From Ectocarpus siliculosus (lineage: Eukaryota > Sar > Phaeophyceae > Ectocarpales > Ectocarpaceae), in contig FN649729.1 of the NCBI GenBank assembly GCA_000310025.1, positions 4,775,915 to 4,839,914 of the forward strand: 64,000 nt of DNA, written 5' to 3'. The position numbers and the translations under genes were made by a program. Below, piece after piece: positions 23,001 through 32,525 of this stretch (its first letter is position 1; the number at the start of each line of letters is the position of its first letter). The notes under the pieces were generated by a model that saw only the letters and a program-made list of their open reading frames with translations, ran no database searches and was not told the DNA's origin.

Positions 23001-26000
23001 GTAGCTCAAGACAGCGAAAATTTGCCCTGTGATTTGATGCACGTATTTTTATTTTAGTACTTCGCGTTCGAAAGAGTGCCAAGCTAGATGCTGCTAATGA
23101 GAAGACGAAAGGCGTGCTGTGTTAAACTGTTGCTTTTATTTTCACGGTCAAAAAGGAGGTGCCAAAAATGTTCTAGATCCAAAAACGAAAATGCCCTCTG
23201 TGAACTTGTTTGTGTCGCGTTGTTTTATTTTGTTTGTGGGGGGTGTCTCGTTGTGAAGAACACGCCGAGACATCCCAATGGTCTGGGGGTATCATGTTGT
23301 AGTACGAAGGCAGGGCATAACCCGCGTTTTTTCTGGGTCAGGACGAGATTCCATGGTCCGATGGTCAAGAAAAACACAAAACCTCCCTGGTGTTGTTTTG
23401 GCCCCGGCATCTGTGAAGATGCATGGCGGGCTCGGTAGGGCGGATAACCTGCTGTCAGTGCTGCCTCGCTCACTGCTGCCTTTGGGACACGCGGGTACGG
23501 GAGGAGGCCGTTGTGAGCGAGACAGCACTGACAGCAGGTTGTTCGCCCTACTGTACCGAGTCCGTGTTGTACAATTCTAGGCTCTGGTTGTAAACCTCTG
23601 ATTGTATGCGCGCCTCGTGACCGATATTTTTGTGTTCTGCTGCGCATCGGCTGCCGGCCACACACACGCCTCAATCATCGGGATGCCTCACGGTTGGCTT
23701 GCTGGAAACAGGCGCGAGATCAGCTGCGAGGAGAGCCAAACTCGAAGGTGAGCATCTCCTTCTTAAGAGACACCAGCAACGGTCAGACCGAGCAGGAGAT
23801 CACGCTCACGAGGCGTCTGGTGAAGCTGCGGGACGTTAAGCTGGCCACCCTTGTGGGAGACGTGAAGAACGCTCCGGTGGGCTACATGCAGCTCTCCGGC
23901 TTCAGCATGGGCGCGGCGCAGGAGTTGCAGCAGGCGTACCGGTACCTTGACTCGGCAGCCGAGGGGGGGCTCCGCGGTGTCATCCTGGACATGAGGGGGA
24001 ACCCAGGTGAGTTGGTCCACTCAAGAAAATATCGAGGCAGAAGCTGATATTTCGCTTGCGGCCTCTACCGTTGCCGAAGTTTAAGAGGCGTGCCTATCAC
24101 AACCGGTATGCGACGGTTCGTTACATGTGGGGAGGGCATGTTTTACTTCTGCTTAAGTGGTTCTAACCCTCCTAGTACTGAAGCCCAAATGGGGACACTT
24201 TGGGGGCGGCCAAGTGTGTGTTTACCGCACCGTACAATGGTCGTCACTGTGCTCCGCTCGCTTTGCCAAAGATTTTTCACCTACGTCAGCCGAAAATCCC
24301 CACAGAGTATCCACCACAGTAGCCCCCGAAGACCAAACCGCGCAAGACTGAGCCAACCCAGGCTCAACCCTCCATGGCATCAGCATCACCCGGACCTAGC
24401 CCAAGTCGGTTCCGAGCTATGCCTACCTTACTCCGAACGGTGTCATGAACCGAAAGCAGAGTCCAAACAGGATCAATTAGACCTGACCTAAGCGGAGGGT
24501 CGGTTGAACCCTGAACGAGAGTGCAGCTAATCGAGGTCAAATCTTGTGCGAAACGACACCACCACACACCACCACGCATTCGACACCGACGAACTGTAAC
24601 TGTAACCGTAACCGTAACCGTCAGAAACGCTTGAACCGTAGACGTTACCGTCAGACCGTAGACGTTACCGTCAGAAACGCCAAACCGTAACCGCACACGT
24701 CGACGCGCTGAAACGTGCCCGGAACTGTCAAAACGCCAACCGGTGACCGTACCCATCAGAAACGCCACACTGCAACCGTCAAAACATCAAACCGTAACCG
24801 TCGTCACGCCAACCCGTAGCAATGTCTGTCAACACCGCCGACCCGTAACAATAACCGCCAACAACGCCAACCCGTAACCGTAACCGATATGCCGATGACA
24901 GGGGGCTTGCTGGAGGCCGCGGTTGACGTGTCGGCGCTCTTCGTGCCCGATGGCAGCAGGATCGTGTCCATCAAGGGGCGGAACTTCCAGGACGTGACCT
25001 ACGGGAGTTCACAGGGCCCCGTGAGGCCGGCGTCGACCCCGCTCGTGGTGCTGACTAACGGCGGTACCGCCAGCGCGGCTGAAATCGTCTCTGGAGCTGT
25101 CCAGGTATGGTGGAAGTTGTGCTGGTGATGCCAGTCGTTGGTGGCTTTGTCCTTTTTTTGCCGTGGTTGTTGGCTGAGATCATCTCTGGAACTGTGCAGG
25201 TACGTGGTGGTCGTGGTGGTGGTCGTGATGCCGGGTCGCTAGTGGCACTATCGTGTTCGATTTTTTTCGTGGTGATGAAAAACAGTGGTGCTTTCTTCAT
25301 TGACCTCAACGAACATACACCTGTTGCATGGAGACTAGTCCCCCATCGAAGCAACACCTACTTTCCATCTGAAGCACTGCTTTCCATTTAAAAGTCTCGC
25401 CAACTTTCCTGCCCCTACGACATGATCGGGCCTCTTCCATCTGAAACGCTCCCAACGTCCATGCCCTTTCGGCGCGACAGGACCTGGACGCAGGGGTGAT
25501 CGTGGGCGTGGGTAACGGCCGGACGTACGGCAAGGGCCTCGTGCAGAACGTCGCGGAGCTGCCGTACAACAACGCGCTCAAGTACACCGTGGCCAAGTAC
25601 TACACTCCCAGCGGAAGGTGAAAACTTTCCTGTCTAGTCTTTGCGTTCACGTCCCCCCCTCCAGGAAAGCGCCGCCTCGTGTGGGTTAGCGGTCATTGCC
25701 CCCCCCCTCCTCCCTCTAAGAAACAGGCCGGCCTCGTAAGCTTGAGAAACCCCGCCTCGAGGAAACCGCCGCCTCGTGTGTGTCCAACAGCCTAGTTTAC
25801 CCTCACCGGATAACCGCCCAAAATTACTGTGTTGCACGGTGGTGTCTGGTTCGCGGGATAAATCATGTCTCTCATGCGCACAAAGATGGGGTCAAATAGT
25901 ATGAGTGCCGTGGGTGACAAGTCAACGAGCTTGGAGTGCACAGCAGCGGGGCAGGCGTTACGCCCCTAGCGGCAGGTGACTCTTCCATTGCTGTTGCTGC

Positions 26001-29000
26001 TGTTGACTGGCTTAGTTGAACATGGGTTCGGGTGGGTATCAACAGCTTGTTATCCCAGTACTGGTAGGTTTTATCATGCGGCCGGTTCGACTTCTAGCGT
26101 TTTGACAAATTTTAACCCTCGTGTTCATTCTTACACTGCGATGTTATTAAGTGCGGGCTCTTGCTATATGATTGGGTCGCGTTGTGGGTCGTCCTCAGAT
26201 GCATCCAGAGCGTGAACTATAAGGAGGGTGGTGTGGCCATGGGAGAGGAGAAGCAGAGCAGCGGCTTCGGCTTCGAGGCGAGCGAGGTGCCCGAGCTCGA
26301 GCGGAAGGAGTTCGTCACCACGGTGGGTGCCTGGCTCATATCGTTATAAAAGCTTCCGTTTTCCGTTCTCTTGTGGTGTACGTGCGAGTTCGAGCTGTTC
26401 GTATCGTCGTGTGAGTTGCTCTTCTTTTCATTCTGCATGTTGTTTCACTCTTTGGGTTTCCTGTGTTTTTCTGTTTGATTCTGCTTCCTGTTTCATTCTT
26501 CGTTTCAGTGATTTTCGTCAAAGTGCAATTTTTTCCGTTTGGTTCGTGTATTTGTTGAGCGTTCTATTGTCCGCTTTGTCTGGAGATAGCCATTTAGTCG
26601 TCACGAAACGCTCATCACCGCCCAGGAGCTTGTGTTGCTCTATTGTCTATTGACGTGCTATCCCTGGAGTTTCACAGGAATACAAATGTGATGTCAATGT
26701 CACTCATTGCCACGGGGAGAGACTACTGCGCGACCATCGCAGCTGTATCTTTTCCGCAACTTGGTTGGCCTTTGGCAAGAGTGTGACTCGCTATTTACGG
26801 GATAATGGGCACGTCCACCACCGGTCGGGTAGATTTGGCGGAGCGTTCAACCTCCGCGGAGCCCCCACAAGATTTTTTTTATGTTTCCAAGAATGAATGT
26901 TGCCCAAAGAAGAATTAATCGAAAAATGAATCGTTGCTCAACAATGAATTTCGCCAGGAGAAAAATGAACGTTTACTAAAAGAACAAGTGTTTGCACAAG
27001 ATAAATGGTTTCGGGGAATCGAACAAGTAGTGCTAAAAAAAAAATGTGGCAGTGATTTTATGAAGAGAGTACATCGTCCTCGACATTAGACGCTCGGGAG
27101 ATTGTGCCCTATGTGAAGGGGACCTGTCTCCGTACCGCCCCCTTTTTCGAGCCTTGTTGTTTTCAAGGCAAGAACGGGCTTCGCTTCTAGGGGTGCAACC
27201 GGTGCCCGACAAGGCTGGCGGCTAACCGATTAGCTTCACAATCTTCTGTGTGTTATTCAACGGGTTTGCCCTGCCCGCCACGTCATGACAAAAGCTCCAC
27301 GATTAGACCACGAAGACGTAGCGGAGAACTGAACAACGAGGAGGGATGTGAACTGGAGGAAGAGACCGGGGACTGCTGCCATCATCAACTTCTGCCTCGA
27401 CCGACATGCTGGGCTCGCGCCAGGAGTCGGGCACCTTCGTTTCGGGGGAGGGCAAGCGGGCGGCCGGCGCCTGGAACAGTCAGTGCCTCGTGCGAGAAGC
27501 GGTAGCCGCTCTGCTGAGTCGGTCGGGCACCAGCCCTCCTGCATACCCCTCCGTTTTCAAATATAAGGACCATTCGAATATGCGATTGTCCCAATGGTCC
27601 CTATATTGACGAACAGAGGAGTGCGCGGCAGCGCCGTGCAGATGCCGCCCCGGCTTGCGGCCCCAATACCGCCACCGTCACGGCCACCGCAGAGAAGAGT
27701 GAGAGTGCTGGCTTCCTTTGCCTGTGGCGCGTGCGGACGACCATGCCCAGAAACCCCTCAAGCCCGGCGGCTTTTGAATGTCACGGCCGCCCTTGCGAGC
27801 TGGCTCTTCGACAACCCGCGAGAGTTGGGGAGTTTGTCCGTAAACACCGCCCGAGTTCACTTTGGGGCAGAGATAGCGCCAAAAACATGAACCGACCCCG
27901 TCAGCCTCTTTCTGCTCCTCCCGAAAAAAAGAAAAAAAGGGATTTCTCGAGGGGAGTGAAAACAAGTTAGCGGGGTCGGTTCATGTTTTGACGCTTTTCC
28001 TTTAACCCCAAAGTGACCTCGACGGTCTCCACCGACAAACTCCCTAACTCTCGTGGGGTGTCAAAGGGAGCCAGATCGAGAGAGACTTCACTGGTAGCCG
28101 CGCCATTCAAAGGCCGCTGGGCTTGAGGGGTTTCTGGGCATGGTCGTCCACACGCACCGCCAGCAAACAAATTACGCCAGCACTCTTACTCTGCGGCGGC
28201 GGTTCGGTGTTGGGATTACAAACCCGGTCGGTATCTACCCAGCGCTGCCGTGTGGTATGCAGTAGGGCTGTTGCCCCGAGACCGACTCGGCACAGCTTTT
28301 TGCCACTTCTCGGACGAACTGTTCCAGGCACCGGCCGCCCGCTGGCCTCCCCAGGAGCGACGTGCCCGACTCCTGCCGCTACTGCAATAGCCCAGCATGT
28401 CGGTCGCGACAGAAGGTGATGGTGGCGGTACCGTACCCGGTCTTCCTCCAGTTCACTTCCCTCAGGGCTATGCTCCATCTTCTTCGTCGTTGTCGCCCCC
28501 CCCCCCCCGCCGGCGAGATTGGGGCATTCATCCCTTTCGGTTGGGGAATTTTGACGGCACCTCTGCCGCAGACGTTATTTTCACTTTCAGCGATGTGCTC
28601 AGCAGCAGCCGCAGCAGCAGCAAAACAGTCTGTTGCTTCGTCGATCCTCATCGTTCCACTCGCTGTACGGTTTATTTCCAGATATCTGGAAGTACGTTTC
28701 AAACCGGCGCTTGCGTTTCCTCCCTTTTCGCGTGAAAAGCTTCATCGATCCTCTTCGTTCCACTCGCTGTACGGTTCAATTCCAGATATCTGGAAGTACG
28801 TTTCAAACCGGCGCTTGCCCTTCCTCCCTTTTCGCGTGAATACAAGCGGTTGTTTTGGGTGTGCACCCACGTGGTGTGTTGCTGGAAATTTGCTTGCTCT
28901 GATTTTTTTGCAGCACGGTCGAGTGGTTTTCGATGGCGGAGGCGTTGAAGCTGACGTCAAGGTGAAGCTCCCCAAGCCATCTGCACTCGAGATAGCTCTA

Positions 29001-32000
29001 CAGGTGGGTTGGAACGGACTGACTTTTTTCTTTTGTTGGTGGCGGTGTTTTGTCGGCCGTCGCCATCGGTGCCACGTGAGTTTTTTTGAACCGTTGAGAT
29101 GCGATTGTGTGATGTCGAAGATCCATCGAGGATCCTACATCACCTGAGGCTTCTGCTGGGGGTGGGGGGAGGGAGGTTATTCATCCGTGGAGGGCGATGG
29201 ATGTTTGCCTACATTCTTTCAGTACATTCATCGACGGGACCGTTGCCGCTCGGCCAAGGCGCGCATTTCCTTGTCCCCGAAGTGACAAGAGCTGACACCA
29301 GTGGGGCGGTGATTTGCCGTACATGGCGGCGCTGCGGTCACCGGAACAGAATATTTTCGTTCGTGTGGTTGTGGTATGTGTTTAACGAACGGTGAACGAA
29401 AGTAGTTCTTCTTGGCTCTTGGGCGGATGACGTCATGGCAAGAGCAGTAGTTGTTGTTGGGTGATCGCGGTTTAGCCGTTTTTGGACTTGAAGGTGACGA
29501 GCTGTTTTCTTTCTGTGCGTTTTTTTTTTTGTTGTTGTGTGTGTGTGTTTGAAATCGCATCGACCGCGCTAGCCGACTGAGCAAGGAGAAGACGCCAGTC
29601 TTTCAGCGGGATACGAAACGCAAACACGCCTTTCTACTCAAAGGGTTCTACCAACAGGGGGGGCGCAGGAGTTAGACGACCGTGCCCTGTGTCCTGCTTG
29701 CGCAGTTTGATGAGACGACTCGATATTTTGTGTGCGTGTTGCAGTGTCGTGTTTCTGCAGTACAAAGAGAAGACCCAATGTTCGTGTGTGTGCGTGTTGC
29801 TCTCCACTCAGGTGCAAGGAGCCTACTTCGACTTCGCCGGGCAGTGGACCAAGACCCACACGTTCAAGGGGACGGACGTGGTGACGGACGGGGTCCTGAG
29901 GGATTTCAAGAACTTCGTCTACAAGCGGCAGAAGGAGGTGTGTTGTTGGAGGAAGCCATTGGTGTGGTTGCGGGTGTTGCCGCCGTTGCTGATGCTACTG
30001 CTGCTCTGCTGCTGTTGTTGTTGCTACTGATGTTTTTGTTTCACACCGAGAATCCGATCTGGCATTTGTATCCAGTACGAAAGTGGTCAAGTACAACTTG
30101 AATATTCCATCTTCCTGCGGCACGCGATAACACCGGTGCATGGTACGGTTATCTGTTACACGGTTATGTCCATGAGCCTCAGTTCCGTGTAGCGGGAACT
30201 GCCGAGGGCAGTTCATCCGGAGGACTGCCGTCGCAGGCGAACTTCGTTCCGCCGCGTTGTCGCTGTCGCCTTCTGGCCCAAGCGTCCACCGAGAGAAAGC
30301 CCCCCCCTACAGGCAATTCGCATGCACATCAGAAAGGCGCAATAAAGTGGTTCGATGATTATTGAAATACTCACAACTTCACAGCGACGAGCAGCGAAAC
30401 ATCGGGAGTGAGTTCTTGAGCAATGCCGTATCTGCCCGCGTTCTTGCTCATCCTCTGCTGCTGCTGCTGCTGCTGCTGATGTTTTGTTTTGTTTTCGTCA
30501 ATTTCGTTCGTCAGGGTACGTACGACCTCGCGGCGATTTACGGGCCCCAGTTGGAGTCATTGGAGTCCATCCTGGAGGACTCCAACCTCGGCCACTACGA
30601 GAAGCTGGTGGAACCCCTTCCCAAGAAACTGACGCAGGAGATGCTCACCGCGTTCGACTCTCGCAAGGAGCGGATAAGAGCTTCCCTTGAGGAGGCCATC
30701 CTTTCTAGGTACAGCAGTACGCTTGACCGGGCATTAGGTGGAAATTGGGAGCGACGGTTACAAGTTGGGTACGACAATAATTCAAACAGCGTTCGGCATA
30801 AAGTGGGCATTATGCCGGAAGCCCGTACACGCTAAGACACTGCATCCAAACCGTGCAGCAACAGCTCTTTTTTGCCGGAGCCTGACTTGGTTCGAACTGA
30901 CCCCCCCCCCCCCCCCCCCCCCCCTTTCACCAAAAACAAAAATTGCCCCCCCCCCGGGGTGGCAAAATTTTTCCCCGCGTCCCCCCCCGAAAAAAGGGGG
31001 GTTGGAAAAAAAAAAAAAAAAACCCCCCCTTTTTAAACCCCCCCCAAATTTTCCCCGGAAAGGGGGGGAAAAACCCCAAAAAACCCCCCCCCCCCCCCCC
31101 AGGAAGTGGGGCCCCTATTTTTTTTAAAAAAAAAAAAAAGCCCCCCCTTTAAAAAAAAAAAAAAAACCCCCCCCCCTTTTTTTAAAAAAAAAAAAAAAAC
31201 CCCAGGGGCCCCCCCCCCCCCCCCCTTTTTAATTTTTTTTCCAGGGAAAAAAAAAAAAAAACCGGNNNNNNNNNNNNNNNNNNNNNNNNNNNNNNNNNNN
31301 NNNNNNNNNNNNNNNNNNNNNNNNNNNNNNNNNNNNNNNNNNNNNNNNNNNNNNNNNNNNNNNNNTGGCCCTGCGGGTCGTGCCCTGGTGGTGCCCGGGT
31401 CCGGTTCCGCCTCCCCCCCCCCCCCCCCCCCCCCCCCGACGCACGCAAACACGCCTTCTGCCACCCCCCGTCATTGGCAATTTTTGCCGCAGGTATCTTC
31501 CGGAGAGCATGGTGCTTCGGAAGCAGCTAGACAGGGACCCGCAGTTTCAAGTCGCCCTCGAATTGGTCCAGGATAAGGGGATGTACAACCGGATAATCAC
31601 ACCAGCAGACGCCAAGGTACTTGGGACTCTTAATTCTTTAGCAGCAATGACGATGCGTGCCTTGTGAAATATGTACTACAGCAGTGGCAGTTGTTTTCAT
31701 CTACAGTAAGAACTCCAAGTGGCATCTCTCTGTCCGCACTTTCATATTTTAGTTGCAAGGGAATCGACAATAGCAGCGGTGACACTGCATGCTTGTGAAA
31801 CATGTGCTTCGAACGCATTTGCTTTCGGCTACGCTATTAATGTCTCCCAAGTTATTTATTTTTCAGTCCGCATGTTGATATTTTGTTTGCCAGGGGGTCC
31901 ACAATCTTGTTACTCGAAAAGCGTTTGTTCCGTGGCAAGTACCATCAACTTGGTAGGGCACTGTGTCGTTGTAGTTTTGGAGGATATTTTTATCCGAGAA

Positions 32001-32111
32001 TTCTCCAGAATGGGAAAACGTCCACGAATCTTGAGCTCGGGATTTTTTCAATAACAAGATTCCACGTTTTTTTGTCGCCCCTTGCAGTATCGCCAAAAGA
32101 GGACGGCGTGA
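14058..32111 (+). CDS. Plastid-targeted S41 C-terminal processing protease (CtpA-like)
   Basis: Fourteen exons: 14058-14140, 15792-16668, 21426-21515, 21724-21841, 22638-22861, 23712-24006, 24902-25104, 25481-25617, 26199-26322, 28914-29003, 29812-29937, 30515-30708, 31493-31616, 32088-32111; 902 aa. Exon 1 is a signal peptide ending VAAFSGRSP, the heterokont plastid pattern, followed by an Arg/Ala-rich transit-like stretch. A hydrophobic segment at ~275-294 suggests a membrane anchor. The N-terminal protease part (LDPYTEY, RYGGVGL) precedes a PDZ domain (AGDKITAINGKPV, ~365-470). Catalytic Ser620 lies in NGGTASAAE and Lys648 in TYGKGLVQ. The family trims C-termini in the plastid lumen, for example of D1; that substrate is inferred. 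The ~300-residue Gly/Ser-rich N-terminal extension is unusual. Least certain: the acceptor at 15792 and the last 24-bp exon (reading on from exon 13 would end at 31667 instead). Confidence 0.85.
14727..14956. mobile_element. MITE-like element with 66-bp terminal inverted repeats
   Basis: The left arm (14727-14792, starting CCCGTAAGGTTGCGAGTCAG) is repeated inverted at 14891-14956 with few mismatches, around a ~98-bp centre. It is 230 bp, non-coding, in intron 1 of the protease gene. No clear target duplication beyond a possible TA. Confidence 0.8.
17086..17673 (-). CDS. OTU-family cysteine protease, intronless, nested in an intron
   Basis: A single exon of 195 aa from ATG 17673 to the stop at 17086. 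An acidic Asn/Asp-rich N-terminal region (to ~40) precedes an OTU domain: catalytic Cys in IGDGACLLRCVSRRI (compare DGNCLFRA in the family), YLHFMSHPYAYAT..IEL in the middle, and SFHYASLQ supplying the catalytic His near the end. OTU proteins cleave ubiquitin or related chains, and OTU domains also occur in mobile elements and large viruses. The gene lies antisense in the 4.7-kb second intron of the protease gene, looks more AT-rich than the exons around it, lacks introns and sits next to a long hairpin (17686-17983). These suggest arrival by a mobile element or retroposition, which is inference. The domain looks intact. Confidence 0.7.
   Translation of the reverse strand: MEIHEKMKKERIEQQPFHDDPDKEFSNNNDDDDSNNNSTPGQWSILPDIGDGACLLRCVSRRIHNTPDLHHVLRADIITHVSQSLNSTIIPGSGLKTFYDYFSEDKTGLVLVAGSAPTTYSSVQEYLHFMSHPYAYATNIELIAANKLYGMAFRITYHGQPYPNPPDANVCDVSYFPTSFHYASLQPSVHHLLDN
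17686..17983. repeat. Near-perfect long hairpin (inverted duplication)
   Basis: Arms 17686-17828 and 17836-17983 flank a 7-bp loop. The 34 bp next to the loop differ by one mismatch; outer parts diverge more. Both arms, read inwards, start ATG and encode related peptides (MSRKSTRSKNTASRASNAG against MGRSNTRSNNIASKASNAG), so the hairpin is an inverted copy of the 5' coding end of some gene. It lies just upstream of the OTU gene. Confidence 0.88.
18380..18845. repeat. Direct repeat of about 220 bp, two units
   Basis: GTTGTATTCGAAGTACAAAC recurs at about 18387 and 18602, and each is followed in order by TTC(C/G)TTCAAAC, CGGGT(G/A)A, GTTGCTGCTGTGT, TTCTTCCT and GATGTCGCTAAATAC or TGTCGATAAATACC. 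It is in intron 2 of the protease gene, right of the hairpin. Confidence 0.7.
20685..20800 (+). repeat. Intronic sense repeat, copy 3
   Basis: In intron 2 of the protease gene, same strand as that gene: TGTGTTTGATTGGCATCGAC, CTGACCAATGGAACGACGTC, GGTCTTGAAGCGG, CGCGAACACG, CTAGTC. Confidence 0.75.
20935..21390 (+). repeat. CACT/CTCT-rich low-complexity tract
   Basis: About 450 bp of degenerate CACTCACTC and CTCTCTC, ending ~35 bp before the acceptor of exon 3 of the protease gene. It may serve as an extended pyrimidine tract. Open frames in it are artefacts of composition. Confidence 0.9.
23431..23560. repeat. Small inverted repeat, ~45-bp arms
   Basis: GGCGGATAACCTGCTGTCAG continuing to CGCTCAC on the left is repeated inverted at 23513-23560, with a ~40-bp centre. 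It is in intron 5 of the protease gene, and is probably a small non-autonomous element. Confidence 0.8.
24172..24270 (+). mobile_element. Fragment of the TTAA-type MITE
   Basis: TAACCCTCCTAGTACTGAAG, then CCCAAATGGGGACACTTTGG and TTTACCGCAC, match the left end of the element at 49998-50424 in the same order. The right terminus is missing. It is in intron 6 of the protease gene. Confidence 0.7.
24586..24890 (+). repeat. Degenerate CCGTAA / GTCAGAAACGCC repeat tract
   Basis: Irregular repeats of AACCGTAACCGT, GACGTTACCGTCAG and AACGCCAACC fill the end of intron 6 of the protease gene, up to the acceptor of exon 7. No coding content. Confidence 0.8.
25078..25265 (+). repeat. Tandem copy of the 3' end of protease exon 7
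   Basis: The end of exon 7 (GCTGAAATCGTCTCTGGAGC and on to CAG, at 25104, with its GTATGG donor) recurs 95 bp downstream as GCTGAGATCATCTCTGGAAC with CAG and GTACGTGG. The copy still reads AEIISGTVQ beside the real AEIVSGAVQ. Following intron sequence (TGGTGATGCC against TCGTGATGCC) is also copied. Confidence 0.8.
27301..28493. mobile_element. 1.2-kb foldback element
   Basis: The left arm (~27301-27901) and right arm (~27970-28493) are imperfect inverted repeats around a ~68-bp centre. Matching pairs include ACATGAACCGACCCCG with its inverse at 27970, CCCAGAAACCCCTCAAGC with its inverse at ~28120, and GTGAACTGGAGGAAG with its inverse at ~28441. The left arm has an extra ~80 bp containing its own small inverted repeat (27559-27605). 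No transposase. It lies in intron 9 of the protease gene. Confidence 0.75.
28637..28845 (+). repeat. 104-bp tandem duplication
   Basis: Two nearly identical units start TCGATCCTC(A/T)TCGTTCCACT at 28641 and 28745 and end CCTCCCTTTTCGCGTGAA. In intron 9 of the protease gene, ~70 bp before exon 10. Confidence 0.9.
29519..29670 (+). repeat. Intronic sense repeat, copy 4
   Basis: In intron 10 of the protease gene, sense: T-tract and GTGTGTGTG, CGCATCGACCGCGCTAGCCG, ACTGAGCAAGGAGAAGACG, CCAGTCTTTCAGCGGGATA, CGCAAACACG, CTACTCAAAGG. Confidence 0.75.
30895..31440. other. Assembly gap with homopolymer artefact flanks
   Basis: A run of 100 N (31266-31365) is flanked by long stretches made only of C, A, G and T homopolymers. 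This looks like base-calling failure around a hard repeat, not real sequence. It is in intron 12 of the protease gene; the intron's true length is unknown. Open frames across it are meaningless. Confidence 0.9.
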
Positions 32112-32219
32112 AATCAAAACACTGATCCTATACCGGTAGCCGGCAAGAACACGACGGGTACCCACGTGTTGACCTTTCTTTTGTGAGGAGTAGAAAACGT
32201 TGACGCGTGTCGATGGAAG

Positions 32220-32525
32220 AAATCTCCGGGGGGGGTTCTCCAAGATGACACTGATAATGCAAAAAAAGCGAGCACGTTCGATACGACGAAGTCCCCGACT
32301 GCTTTCGATGTGCTTCTTCGGCAGCTCACCGAAGACGTTCTACGGTCGTTCGGCCAAGCCCTGGAAGACTCGGTGCAGAGGGGGGACCTGCGGCTGGACT
32401 TGTCTTCCGACGACGGGGCGGGGATCACGATAACGCCAACTTCGACTGCCGCGGGGGCGAGGCCTAGAGCTGGGGACGGGGGCATTTCGACTGGACCTAA
32501 CCGGCGCTCATTGCCGCAGCGCTGA
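32220..32525 (+). CDS. Unrecognised coding-like stretch downstream of the protease gene
   Basis: An open frame entering at about 32220 and ending at TGA 32523 contains SPTAFDVLLRQLTEDVLRSF and LEDSVQRGDLRLD, which read like real helical protein; the opposite strand is also open but low in complexity. It has no ATG of its own in a good place. It could be an alternative last exon of the protease gene (AAG/AAATCT keeps phase 0) or a separate gene. I recognise no domain. Confidence 0.25.
   Translation, partial: KSPGGVLQDDTDNAKKASTFDTTKSPTAFDVLLRQLTEDVLRSFGQALEDSVQRGDLRLDLSSDDGAGITITPTSTAAGARPRAGDGGISTGPNRRSLPQR

Noticed and set aside
30738-31576. Poly-Pro/Lys/Phe frames around the first gap
   Set aside because: Made of homopolymer artefact sequence and N.
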